Assembly (NCBI GenBank): GCA_905182985.1
Contig: CAJJDN010000087.1
Coordinates: 258,819-322,818 of the forward strand
Direction: 5' to 3'
Length of the DNA: 64,000 nt
Origin: Paramecium sonneborni
Taxonomy: Eukaryota; Ciliophora; Oligohymenophorea; Peniculida; Parameciidae
This document shows positions 24,927-37,900 of the stretch, in pieces. A program made the position numbers and the translations under genes. Numbering within the stretch: the stretch's first letter is position 1; each line of letters opens with the position of its first letter. The notes beneath the pieces were generated by a model. That model was given only the letters and a program-made list of their open reading frames with translations, was not told the origin of the DNA and made no database searches.

Positions 24927-26738
24927 TCAAGAATGATTTTATTAATTCTTGTAATTATTTAAATAAAGTTATTGATTTTATTTAGCTACTTTCTTAATCA
25001 ATTATTAAATGCCTTGCTATTATTAAATGGTAAGAATTTTATTTTAAAAGGAACCTTGCTGAATATTATTTGAACTTGTTTTCATTAAACTATTATAATC
25101 AAAGTTATTATTCTTAAAAAGTTGTTCAAGATTTGTTCTTCTTTCTGATAAACATACTTATTCTTATAGATTGTCTTTTTATAATATGGCTCTATTATCT
25201 GAAACCTATTTTCTATGTGTTTAAGATTAGAATGGTTATATTTCTTTAAATCTGTTATTTGATAATTAAAGTTTAGTAGGATCATTTTGAAGAGTTATAA
25301 TTCTTTCTTAATTAGATCCTTAGCGAATATGTATGTTTTAAGAGGCTGTTTTTCTCGAGATTTCTTTATTTAAATTGATTGGAATATTTTTTTAAGTAAA
25401 TAAAGGTGCTTAATGATAAGTTTTAGTTTTGAGAATTTTGCAATTATCTAATTTCAATTTTTATATTTATGGACTATAATTGAAATGATTAGAACTTCCA
25501 GTTATTGGACGATGAGTTTATGCTCCACTTTTATATTTGTAATCTAATTCAATATTCTAATCTTCAATTAATAATTTTGAGATGAAATTATTATTATTTT
25601 ATTTTATTTATGATTATTATGTTTTAAGTATTGATTATGTATTATTTTGAATAAAATTTTATTGAATAGATGTTGAATTTGATTTAATAGAATCTTTGTT
25701 AATTCTTAATTTAGATCTATTTTTTAATGATTCACTTATTTTTTAATCAATTTTAGTAAAGTTTTCCTCAGTATGTAAATTAGTTTTCGAATATTTTTAA
25801 TCAATTGTAGATTGAGTTGAAGGATAATCAAAATTTTGTGTTTTTATGAAATATTAAATATCTGTTTATTTTTATTATTAATTTGGTATTTTTTGTTTAA
25901 TGATAGAATGTATAAGTTTTTCTTAAGGTTGACTAAGTTTTGTAAATTATTTATGATTCTTAGATAATTATTATTTTGATTATTAATACATAAAATTTAA
26001 GAAATGATTTAATTTCATTTCTTCATTCTATGTGTTGTTAGGGATAAAGAGAGATGATTGATCAGGATAATTGGCCATTTGTTTACAAATATCATTAAGA
26101 GTTTAAGAAACATCAAATTTAATTCTAGTAGGTTTATCAATTTACTTAATATATATGAATTTAAAATTACTTATTGTAGTTAATCGAGGCAATTAAGTTC
26201 TTTCAGTATTTATATATTTTTGATATTCGATTCATGTAAGTCTTAATTATCATTGGCCTAAGTTAATTGTGAATTAAGAGGCGAAGGTTTTTCACCAATT
26301 ATACCTTTAGGTGGTCTCTAAGGGTTGTTTTTATTCTCTTGATCAATAATCTTGGCTATTCTATAATATTCAATCTTTCGTTTCTTATCAAAGTATTTAT
26401 TTAAAATTGTTGAGACTGGTTCTTGAAAAATTCTTGCAATATCATGATGAAACTACATTTATGATACAATATTACTTTATAATATTCAGTGAGGAGTTAT
26501 ATTTTAGTAGGATATTCAGATAGATGATAGAAACGTTTAAAGTATTCATCCTTAGTGAATAATAAATATGTAATACTTATTCATCATAACAATTCCAATC
26601 CTTAAATCTGACAGTTGACTTAGTAGTTGCTTCATTGAGTATTTCATTAATATCTCTAGTGAAATAATAGTTTTAAGATTGGCAATATTTATCAAAGAGT
26701 TTGGAGTTAATGGATTTGGTATGATTGGGTATGATCAT
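24927..26738 (-). CDS. Ciliate-type 'EYYKFH' domain protein 1
   Basis: Predicted 578 aa in four exons. Introns are 26551-26576 (26), 26453-26475 (23) and 26145-26170 (26). Residues about 20-135 form a compact conserved-looking domain with SQNYYFTRDINEILNEATTK, RFKDW, DEYFKRFYHLSEYPTK, LLTEYYKFHHDIARIF and KYFDKKRKIEYYRI. The protein at 44137-45340 carries the same order of motifs. I recall similar sequences in other ciliate predicted proteins but no assigned function. The rest is a long low-complexity Gln/Asn/Ser/Lys-rich region with no membrane segment. The start codon is 17 bp from the ATG of the divergent armadillo-like gene. A cytoskeletal or scaffold role would be guesswork. Confidence 0.75.
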
Positions 26739-26755
26739 AATAATTAATAAATAAT
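26739..26755. promoter_or_regulatory. 17-bp gap between divergent start codons
   Basis: The two ATGs of the 'EYYKFH' gene (minus) and the armadillo-like gene (plus) are separated by 17 bp of A/T-only sequence. If both starts are right, promoters and 5' UTRs must lie inside the opposite gene's first exon. A later plus-strand start (Met at 26846) is possible. Confidence 0.4.
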
Positions 26756-29700
26756 ATGAAAAAATAAAGTGAAGAGATTGTTAATGAAATTCGAAAAAGA
26801 CAACCTGATAAACCTTTGTCTTTAACAGAGTTAGCAATGATCAGAGAGATCTAATATATGTATTTGAAGAAAGAGAAAAGTGTTTTGGATCTGATAATAT
26901 AATATTGTTGTGATTGTAATGGATTTTAAAAGAATGTTTAGAACGATTCTAAATAAGAGTTTGTGAGAAGGCATTTTTGATGACAACAATAGTTCCATTG
27001 TTACAATTTGAAAATCCAGTAGAGATAATAAAGAGTGGAACAATAATAATTGCTTGTTTAAGTGAGAATTAGGAAACTCATAAAAGGATAATAAAAAGTG
27101 AGAGTCTTAAAAGTCTTGCAGCTTTGATAGTGAAATAATTACATCATGAGATCACTAAATATGCACTATAAACAATTGCTAATTTAGCTAAAGTGTCTGC
27201 TAATTTTGGAAAGATTTTGGAATAGAACTTTCTAGATTAGACAGTATCAGTATTATTGTAAGTATTACCTAATCAATCTTAATTGTATGTTTTATAAATC
27301 ATATATGAAATGACTTATTAATAACATTCAAATCTAGATTAAATGTGCAAGATGATGTTAAAGAAAAGATTCATTAAAAAAGTAATGCGTTGTATTGTTT
27401 CTGCTGATATTGATGTAGCAACATAAGCTATTCTTATAATTAAGTACATATTAAATATATTAAACTAGTCAATTGATTATAAATAATAAGAATTTAAAAA
27501 GATTACTCAAATTGAAATTACCTCCTAAATTACTTTTAACATATAAATTATTTTATGGACATGAAAATTCTATAAAAATAACCAAGTAATTTATATATTT
27601 ATTATGAATTTAGAGCTATTATGTAAACATTGGAGAATCTTTTAAAAATTAAAGCTTTTTAATAATAATTAGTAATGGATAGTTATTTTACTTTATGTCT
27701 TCATATGTTTGATACTAATGTTTATGAACTCAATTACTATGGTATTTCTTGTTTAGCATATATGAGTGAATTGGTTGAATCTCATGATAAGTTAGTAGAG
27801 AAGAAGATTCTTGAATTAATGTATTAAATCTTAAAGGATTGCAAAGATTAGAAAATTAAATAATAGGCATTCAAAATAATATCATGTATCTCTTTGAATC
27901 CAAAATATCTATAAAGCTTAATTAATATGGGTATGATAGATTTATTAGTTAATTCATTAAACTCTGATGAAAAAGCTTGTAAGATCTATAGTATACTTTC
28001 ACTTAGTAATTTATCCTGTTCTTAAAATTTTCATAAATACATTGGGAATATTAATATCAAATTATTAATTCACATATTAGAATTATCTGATCCATCTAAT
28101 CATGCAGTCTTAAGAGCTGCTGCAAATACTTTAGCTAATATATCTATTGATCATACTTATTAATAGAATTTCCTTAAAGATCCAGAAAAAACTATTATTC
28201 TAAAATTACTCTATTCTGCTACAGATATTATTTTAATCAAATCAATTATTATTATTTTTACTAATATAAGTACAAATAGCAATCTAATAACTGATTTAGC
28301 TTAACCTGATATATTGAATTGCCTATTTCTATTATATTAAAAAGATTATGAAGAATTAAGAGGGTATTTATCTCGTTGTTTGAGTGCATTATCAGTTGTT
28401 CCTGATTGTAAAAAGTTAATATTGCAAAAGGGTTTCATGAAATCATTAGTTAATTCTATTTATAAATCTAATAGAGAAACTAAAAGAATGATACTTTTAT
28501 CTATAATGATGATGTTATCAATAAATGAAGAATTTTAAAAATAATTTATTAATGAATAAGGAACTGAATGTTTATTATATTTGATGTCATAGAGTGATAA
28601 TTTTCATGCATATATAGCTGCTAAAAGTTTTGTTTTAATAAGTAGAATGGAATCATCATTATCATAAGTAGCTAGAAAATCTATTTGTAAAAGTGTTGCA
28701 AACTTTTCTAGAACAAGAGAAAGAAGAATCCTGAAAGAAGGTCTTAGATTTTTTGTTAATATTATTATACATAAACGCCCTAAAGATTTTATTATAAAAG
28801 ATTTATGTCTTTTAGCTCATGAAGTATTGAAAGGTGATGAATAAGATGCTTAATAATTAGGAATGTTTGCTTTTATGTTGTTATCAGAATAATAGATTTA
28901 TCATGAAACTGTTATGGCTGAAGATAATTTACTTTAAACTATTGCCAATAAAGTTATAAAAAGTAATAATACAAATGAATTGAAACCTTAAAATGCTACA
29001 TTCTTAAGCATAGCTATTATGAATTTGTCATTAAATTTAAATAATCTTGAGAAACTTCTTAATTTCAAATTTATTAAAGTGATGAGAGATCTTTGTGTTA
29101 TCTTAACAAATTATAAAGAGAAAGATCCTGAATTTGATTTTCATACTTATCTTTTTACTTTTATTAGATAATTATTAAAGATTCCTAATTTATAAGAAAA
29201 ACTTCCAGAAATCTTTAAATAAGGAGCTACTCAAATTATTTAAGAATTAATTGTCTATGATAAGAGTTATTTCTTTAGAAGTTTATTAGAAAGTATAAAT
29301 ATTTTAATCTCAATGTCTGATAAATATCCATCCGACATTCTAAATGTTATTGTTCAATTAGCAGATCCTGATTATGAAATGGAAGATGAAGAGTCATTAC
29401 CTTTAAGAGTTTATGTCTTAAATAGAATGTCTTATAATCCTCATTCATTAGAGTATTTCAAACAATCTAAAATTGTACCATTTTTAAGTGAAAAGATGTC
29501 ATAAGATTTAGCATTCTTAAATATTTCATAATATTTTTGTTCTTTATTAGCAAATATTTCTAAAGAAAATGAAATACTAAATTAAATTTTTGATGCTCAA
29601 ATACTAACATCTATTTTTAAATTACGTTAATAGAAACATAATATTAAATTGACTGACATTATTCGTTTATTAGCACATCTAAGTTCACATCCCTCATTTA

Positions 29701-32700
29701 GACCATAAATATTTAGTGAAGAAATCTATGCTAATATTTTCGATCATCTTTAATCAGTAACCTTTTCAGAAAAATAAGATCCTTAAATATGTTATCCAGT
29801 ACTCATTTGTATCCTTAATATGACTAAATCTGATTATGGATTAATCAAAGCTATTGCTAGAAGTGATATATTCAATTTTGTTAAAGTTTATATTAAAGAT
29901 TAAAAAGGACCACAACATATTACTATATTATGCTTTCTCACTATTTCTAATATGCTTATAGATCCTGAAATCCTCAAAAAAGAAAAAGATATCCCTTATC
30001 TAGTTAATTAATTAAGATTGTAAATTTAAGAAAATGAAGATTAACTTGATCCAGCTTAACCTGATTATGTTGTTGTATCATTTCTTAAAGTCATGCATAA
30101 TATGGTATTATAACATTATCCTGAAATTGAAGATAATATTACTATGATAGAATGTTTGTAAGATATCTAAAAGATGTTTATTAAATTTACTTCATAAGAA
30201 ATTTTAGGATTAATGTTATCAATCTTTTGTGTTATGGTTGAATCATAGAAAACTTTATAAACATTTAAGGCTAATTACCCAGTTATGATTAAAATTTTTG
30301 ATCTTTTGCATCACAATTATGAAAAATTAGAATAACAAGAATAAAGATTCAGATCATCATTATTATTATTATTAGCTAATCTAGCATATCATGAACATTC
30401 CTTCGATTTTTTTGAAACCTTCTTAAATATAGAGGATTTTATGATCAAATATAGAACTGCATATCTTAATCTATCTTAAGCATCAGATAGAGAACTTTTA
30501 TTGACAATCTTAGTTAATTTGACTTATATCAAAGAAATTCAATTAATTATGCCCAAATATGAAAAAACACTATAATTAATTAAAGAGATATTTTTATCAG
30601 AACATGATGAATCTACAACAAAAAGAATTGTTTAATTATTGGCTAATTTATCTTTAAATTAAGATTTACATACATGGATTGCAAGTTAAGATATTCTAAA
30701 GAGATTACATAAACTATTCTTTGAAAGTGGTACATCTAAAGTATTAAAAGAATAAATATAAATATTATTAGCTAATACAACTTTCACTGAAGAAGTTCAT
30801 GAAGTACTTATTAATAATGAAGCCATTAGAATATTTGAATAAATTGTAAATAAAAAAGAATCTATTCAATAAGATACTTCACATTAATAAGTTGTTTCTC
30901 TTGTTAATTTGGGACTCAATCCCAGAACATATGCATTGATTGAGAATCAATTAAATATGGTTAATAATCTCTCTCTTTTAGATGAATGCGAGAAACCCTT
31001 ATAAATTAGATTATTAAAATCATCATTAGAATATGTAATTGATAATTCAAGTTAAAATTTATCTAATAAGAGGGAAATTTTATAATAGATTATAGCCAAT
31101 ATAAATTTCTTACTTGAAAGTAAGTCGAAGTTTTTAGTTTGTAAAATTGATCCATTATGGTAGATGATTTTATCAACTGAATTAATTAATACAGTTAGAT
31201 TTGATAGAGAAAGATTGATTGGAAATTTTATCACAATTATCATATTCTTTGATATGTTGGAAGTTAAATGTAATTATTATAGTCATCTTTGTGAATTGGC
31301 TGATAGAATTCCACACATTTTAGATTTCTAATCTATGTAAATGCATATAGAAAGTTTATTTATTTTTAATTAGAATTCTTTGAATAATTTAAAAGAGTTA
31401 ATGTAATAAGTTAAATAAAAATAATAAGTTGAACCACTCCTAATATCTAAATATGAATAATTAGTAAATTAATTTCTTAGATTATTATCAAATGTTGCAT
31501 TTGCATAAAAAACATAAATTGGTTTATAATAATTCATGTAAAAGAAAGAAGTAGAAGATCATCTTTTAGAAATATGCTAATTCTCTCATTCTTAAGCTCC
31601 AAATCTTATTTTATAATCTCTTGCTACCTATGCAAATATATTTTAAATTGATAGTAGGAATTATTAATAAGTTTTTGAAATCATTGCTAAAAATTACAAA
31701 TAATAAATTAAATAATATCCTCTATATTAAACTTTTTTAATTGGAGTCATTGTAGGAGTAATGAAAAATAGAAAGTATTTATTATTTGAAGATGGAAAAT
31801 AAGATATTGGTGATTTGAATGATTCAATATAATCATATTAAAAGAATGCTCTCTATTCAATTTAATAATAATAAACTAATAATTTCTTTTAAAAAAGAGT
31901 ATCTTCATAATAAACATTTATTAGTATACGTTCTTAAGATAGTGAATATCCTGTTAATAAAGATATGAGTTTAATAATATCAGTTCTATTATATGTATTA
32001 AAAAAAGGCCATCCACCAACCTATTAATCAGCTCCACCATTATTATTATAATGTTTAACAAATATTGCATATCATTAAGAAAATTTTAAGTTCCTTTTTT
32101 CAACTAAATTACCTGAATATTTATTTACTTACATAAGTTAAAAAGAAAATATCTAAGCAGATGGCTATGTTCATGCTTTAACTGCCTTTATTAATATTAG
32201 TACAAATAAAGAGTTTTTCTTACGGATATAAGCTGAAGAGGTATATAAATATGTAGTCAAATTAAATTAAGTTTCAAAACCATTAGTTATTTAGTATAGT
32301 AGCAGTATATTTATGTAGATGTTTGAATATAGTACTGAAAATGATGAAAATCAACATCTTGTAGAATTTACTTTAGATTTTATGGTTAATGAAGTCTTAT
32401 CCTATGTTACATTTGAATCTGATCATATGGATTTATTTCTGGCCTTTCTTGAAAGACTTCTTAAAATTTAAAAATTAAAATATGTAAATTAAATTATTAA
32501 CACTTTTAGAAAATTGCTAAAATAGAATCCTTGTTTTAAAAGTTTTAGAAAACATTAGAAACTTAAGATTTAACTAATGACAAAAAATTTGATAAATATT
32601 GGAGAATATGGAATATTTATAATTTCTTAATTACTTCTAAAGAATGTCTTAATTATCTAGTTAAATATGGATACTTTTCTTTGCTTAAATCAAAATTAGG

Positions 32701-34954
32701 TTATTTTACTTCTTCTTAATTTGATTAATGTTTAAGTTACAATACTTAAGCAGAATATTAAGAAAAACATAAGAATGTCTTAAAATAGTTCTAATTATTT
32801 TCCATTGTCTTATCTAGTATTGAGAAAATATTCAAAAATGATGTTAATTTAAAACTATAACCTCCAATATAGAAATTAATCTATTCACAAAGAAATGAGA
32901 AAGTATCAACTGATATTATTAGAATAAATGACAATGAAGCTTTAAAGATTTCATTTTATGTACCTTTTATGATAATTGAAAAAATCTTACTCTCAGAAGA
33001 AACTTACTAAAATTAAAATAATATTTTAATTGTTGTTGAAGTTTTAAATTAAATAGCTTTAATCTTAACTAGAATGGATTCTAATGGTGATATGACATTA
33101 AAATTCCTTATTGAAATATTAAAAAGAACACTTAAAATTTAAGTAGAGGATAAAACTCTTTTTTATAGTAATGTTGTTAATATCTCAATCAAATTATTTG
33201 AAAAATTTGGTGTTGATATTTCTGGGCCTATTGAGGAAATTCTAGTTTTATTTATATAACATTGGTATGGTTCAGAATTTAGATTCATGAATTCAGAAAT
33301 TTATTAAAACTTTTTAAGATTATGCGTACTCTTTAAATTTAAAGATTGCCAACAGGATAAACCTTGTAATTTAGCGAATAGTGTTTTATAAATTATGAAT
33401 ATTAACCAGACAACTTTTAGAGAACATGAAACTTAATTGCTTTTTTAAATGTTCTTAAAGAAACTGATTGCTGAAGTTGATCCTTCAGAATCCTAAGAAT
33501 TAGAAGAAACTATATCAGAATCTATTGATTTTTTACTTGATTATATTTAGAAATAATCAGCTAACATAAAAGCATAATTAGAAATGGGAGATAAAAGTGT
33601 TACTGAATATTAGAAGACACTTTAACAATAAAATTTTACTATGTCAATAGAAATTTTAACTATTCTAGTTTCATTTGCCTCTTTTTAAGAAAAAATCTTA
33701 GATCTTGAATTGCTAAGTTCCACAGTATAATGTGGATTGTTGATTTAAGAGTTGTTAAACTTTTTTGAAAACAAAGAACAATAATCAGAAGATTTGAAAA
33801 CAGCTATTAATCAATTATAGAGCTTTTTAAAACATATTAGTATATTTTTAAGTTATACATCCTTTTTGATTAAATTTCATGATGAATTATAAAGTTAACC
33901 ATGTATTTAATTTATATTTGAAAATATGTTAAAAAGAAAAAAATAAACTAAAATCTTTTGCTTTAATATTATTGTAAATTTGATTGAATCATAAGGACCT
34001 AATTTTATATTTGAAGTCTTACAAAGTATAGAAGAATAAGTTGATAAAATAAATGCTAATAATTCATTATAAAAGTACTCTTTAGATGCAATAGTCAGTT
34101 TAACAGAAGAAATTTATTAAAAAATTCAACATTATAAAACAATAGCTCCTAATGAAGAGGCATTTTATTAATTGTCAGATGATATTGGATTATTGTTAAC
34201 TAAAATACTTATCGGAAAGAAGCATTCATTTTCATTGAATGGGTCTGCTGAAATATTAATGAATAGTAAACTATAATAAGTTCAAATAAGAACACTATTT
34301 CTTATGATTAAAAAATTCATTAACTGTGATAATGATATTACAATTAGAGATAAGAGCATTCAATTATCTTTCGATATTAGTAAATAGATTTATGGAACTT
34401 TATCATAAATGGAATAAGTAGATTGCAATAATGAGACAATTTAAAATTAATAATTATAAAGTAAATTCATCAATATAAAATATACTTGGGATTAAGTGAG
34501 AAAAAATCAAACTTATTAACACTTAGAGGATATGTTCTTTTGGGAATAATTAGAATTAAGTGATTACCAATTTAAACTAATTTTTTTAATCATTTGTTTC
34601 GAAAATATTACATGTAGATTCAGGGGTGAATAAAACAATAATAAATTAGCATTACCTAATTCTGCAGTAATGGTAAATGACATATTTTTACTTATTGATC
34701 CTAATTTAGATACCTTTCTGGAGAATTATAACTTATAAAATTAATTGAACTTTTTATTAGTTTATTATGCTGCTTCTATTAGTTATAGTTCTTTAGGAAA
34801 TAGAACAAGAAAAATAGAATTTTAATAGCTAGCTGAAAGGGATATGTCATTTCGAATCAGATTAAATACATTTGTTAGAGTGCTAAGTGATAGTAAAATC
34901 AATATTCTTGCAAATTTCGCTGATTTAATTAGAGGTCCAATTTAGAATTTATGA
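26756..34954 (+). CDS. Giant armadillo/HEAT-like repeat protein (2,697 aa)
   Basis: Five exons. Introns are 26916-26941 (26), 27444-27468 (25), 27586-27613 (28) and 32484-32509 (26). The fourth exon is about 4.9 kb without a TGA. Coding length is exactly divisible by three. Almost the entire protein is a repetitive alpha-solenoid. Armadillo-style units recur, such as YALQTIANLAKVSANFGKIL, LRAAANTLANISIDHTY, LLLLANLAYHEHSFDFF and IVQLLANLSLNQDLHTWIA. No IBB domain, ankyrin repeats, kinase or membrane segment was seen. The solenoid continues to about residue 2600 with more degenerate HEAT-like helices. Such proteins act as large scaffolds, for example in cilia, vesicle tethering or transport, but this one cannot be placed. 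It ends 24 bp before the next plus-strand ATG. Confidence 0.82.
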
Positions 34955-34978
34955 TTATGATAAAATAATTAATAAAAT

Positions 34979-37900
34979 ATGTACTGCTTATTTCTCATTG
35001 AATATTTCAAGCGTAGATCAAGAGATTTAATTGAATTTATGAATGAAAGCTAAACAGAAACAAATGGCACTATAATCATGATCATTTTTTCATTTCAGAG
35101 AATAAGTTTATTATTTGAATTTGATAAATTTGCTGAAAAGCCATATATAGATTTTAAATTGCAAATATTGGAACAATTATTTAATTGGTTTACTCTATCA
35201 ACTCCAATTAAGCTAATTGAAAGTTCAAGTCTAAATAAAATATTATCATACATAATTTGTATATATTTGTGGTTGATCATCACAATAATATTTACAAAGT
35301 TAAAATTGAAATATTCGATAAGTAGCTTTTTAACTTATTATTAATTATTGGTATTTGTGCCAATAATTAGACACATAGATTATTAATTATAAAGAGATGA
35401 GGATTTAATTATTAGTATCATCAATTATTTTGGTATAATAATATGCTATATACTTTATTTCTTAGTTAATAGGAATTATTTTTTGCCTCAGAAAAATGAA
35501 TTTTTAAGAAGATATTCTTATTTTAATTTTGTCCTAATAATTATTGATATTGTGTTAATGATTGTAAAGTCAATAGTAAGTGAATTTATTTCATCAATCT
35601 TAATGGTAATGTTGAATTTCCTATTTCTGATCGATTCTTTTATAATTCAACCTTATAATAACTAAATTAATTCAAAATATGTGGGTGGGACTTCATTAAT
35701 GTTTTTTGTATCTCTTGTAAAATTACTCTCATTTGAAATTTCATAGACTGAGGTATTTTATTTTATATTACTACTTACGCCTTTTTCAGCGTTGATAATT
35801 TTATAAATGTATAAATAATAGATAAGTAAACAAGTATATAATTCACCTATCAACTAAGAAAAGATGCTTACAATAATTGATATTTTGAGTTCTACTAAAA
35901 CAAATTCAATTTTCTTGTATTCTATATTATGGAACATAAAGTAGAAATGTGGTATTTGGATTGAAAATGAGAGTTTGTTTTAAAAAATATAGTAAACTAT
36001 ATTGAATCTCATGAATTTAGTTATTGAATAAATAAAAACTAAGGATTGGGTGGTGATGGAGAATCTATAATTATATAAAATAATGTATATAATTAATGCA
36101 TGTAAGAAAACATAATTGGGTTATATAGAATTAAAAAATTATATGACAAATTCATAGAAGTAATCTTTTTATTTTTCAATTATTTCAAATATATTATAAA
36201 ATAAGATGGCAGAGAAAAAAAAATCAATTTAGACTGGAGATCAAGAGAAGAAATTGTAATTATCAGACATTCGTAAGGCTGAATTATTATATGAAGATAA
36301 TTTAAGTTTGATGATTTCAATATTAGATACAAAAATTAAATTTTGGATTGAATTAGATAAAGGATACTAAAGAATTGAAGATTTTGCTTTATGTACATAT
36401 AATTTAAGTTAAAAGATATGGTAATTGAGAGATACATTCTTTTCTTGGTTTTCTATTTAACCAATGAAATTATAAACTAGATTAACACACTTCAATATAA
36501 TAGAATTAAAATTATTAGGAATTTTATATTCAGCCATATTAAATGATTATCATGCAACTTTGGATATAGAATAACGTATAGATGAAATTATGTAATTTGA
36601 AAGAAATGTATAAACTGAAAATGTAAATAATTTAACACTTTTTAATGATGAATTAGTAATGATTGCTACAAGTTTTGCTAAATAAAAAAGTTTAATCTTA
36701 AATAGAAATAGAGGGTAATTGGCATAATTCTTTGGATATAAAGATGAGAAAGATTTTTAGAATATACTCTATATTGAACAATTAATGCCACCTTATATCT
36801 AATAGATTCATGATAAGATTATTCAAAGATATATGAAAAAAGGATATTCATTATTAATTGAACATTCTAAAGAAGTTTATGTAAAAATGAAAAATAACTT
36901 TATTAAAGCAGCTAATATTAGTTTACTTCACATGTTTGAAAATGATGCAGATTATATCATTACAGGTGCTTTATAAAAAGTTAAATAAAGTTATGATTTT
37001 CTGATTTTCGATCGTCGTGGTAAGATCTTAGGCATAAGTGAACAACTTTTCGATATTCTAGGTAAAGGATTTACTTTAGAATAATTATTAAGTAAGGGAT
37101 TTGTATATTTTTGGTTCTAAAGTATTTTTGAACTAATTAATTAAGAAAAGGAACTTCTATTATAGTAATCTGAATTATAAGCAAGAGGAATTCCGAAAAC
37201 ATAAATAATATGTCCTATAAATAATTTTAATTAATTATGTATAGATCATGATTTCAGTAGAGCTAACAGCACTGTGAAACTTCATGAATCTTAAAATTAT
37301 TACACTGAAGTAAATGAAACTGAACAATAAAATTATTTATCATATGGTAATAACATCAATTCAATACATTTTTTAAAAGAATAAAATATATCATTTATTA
37401 ATGATTTTTTGTAAAAATTCAATTAAAGTAAATATATTGATTAAGATACTCAATATTCTATTAAATTTTAATTAGCATTTAATGTTTTAGGTGGTGATAT
37501 CCTTTCACAATTTATATTGTAAATTAATGATATTGAAAAACTTAGTAAAAAAAAATCTTTTAATAATCCTTCAGCCAGTTATTATAGTACAATTAAAAAA
37601 ACACTTTCTAATGATCCTTTTAATGAATCTGATTTTAAATTAGATTAAGAGGGAATTGAAAATGCAATAAGTTTTAATCCTCCAATAATTAATAAGATTA
37701 ATTAAGTTCCAAATCAAGATATAGATGAAAGTTAAAAAAAATAATCATATCTATATGAAAGTCAATAATAATAATAATTAGTTTCACCAAGAGGAAATAA
37801 AGATATCCTTATTAATGTAGAATATGATGAAGACGAAGATGAAGATTAAAAATAAGCATACGAACTTGCTAAAAGTAGCTCTTAATAAAATTAAAATAAA

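Noticed and set aside
26145..26170. Frameshift in the first 'EYYKFH' gene
   Set aside because: A regular 26-nt GT...AG intron at this position restores the frame exactly, so no break is needed.
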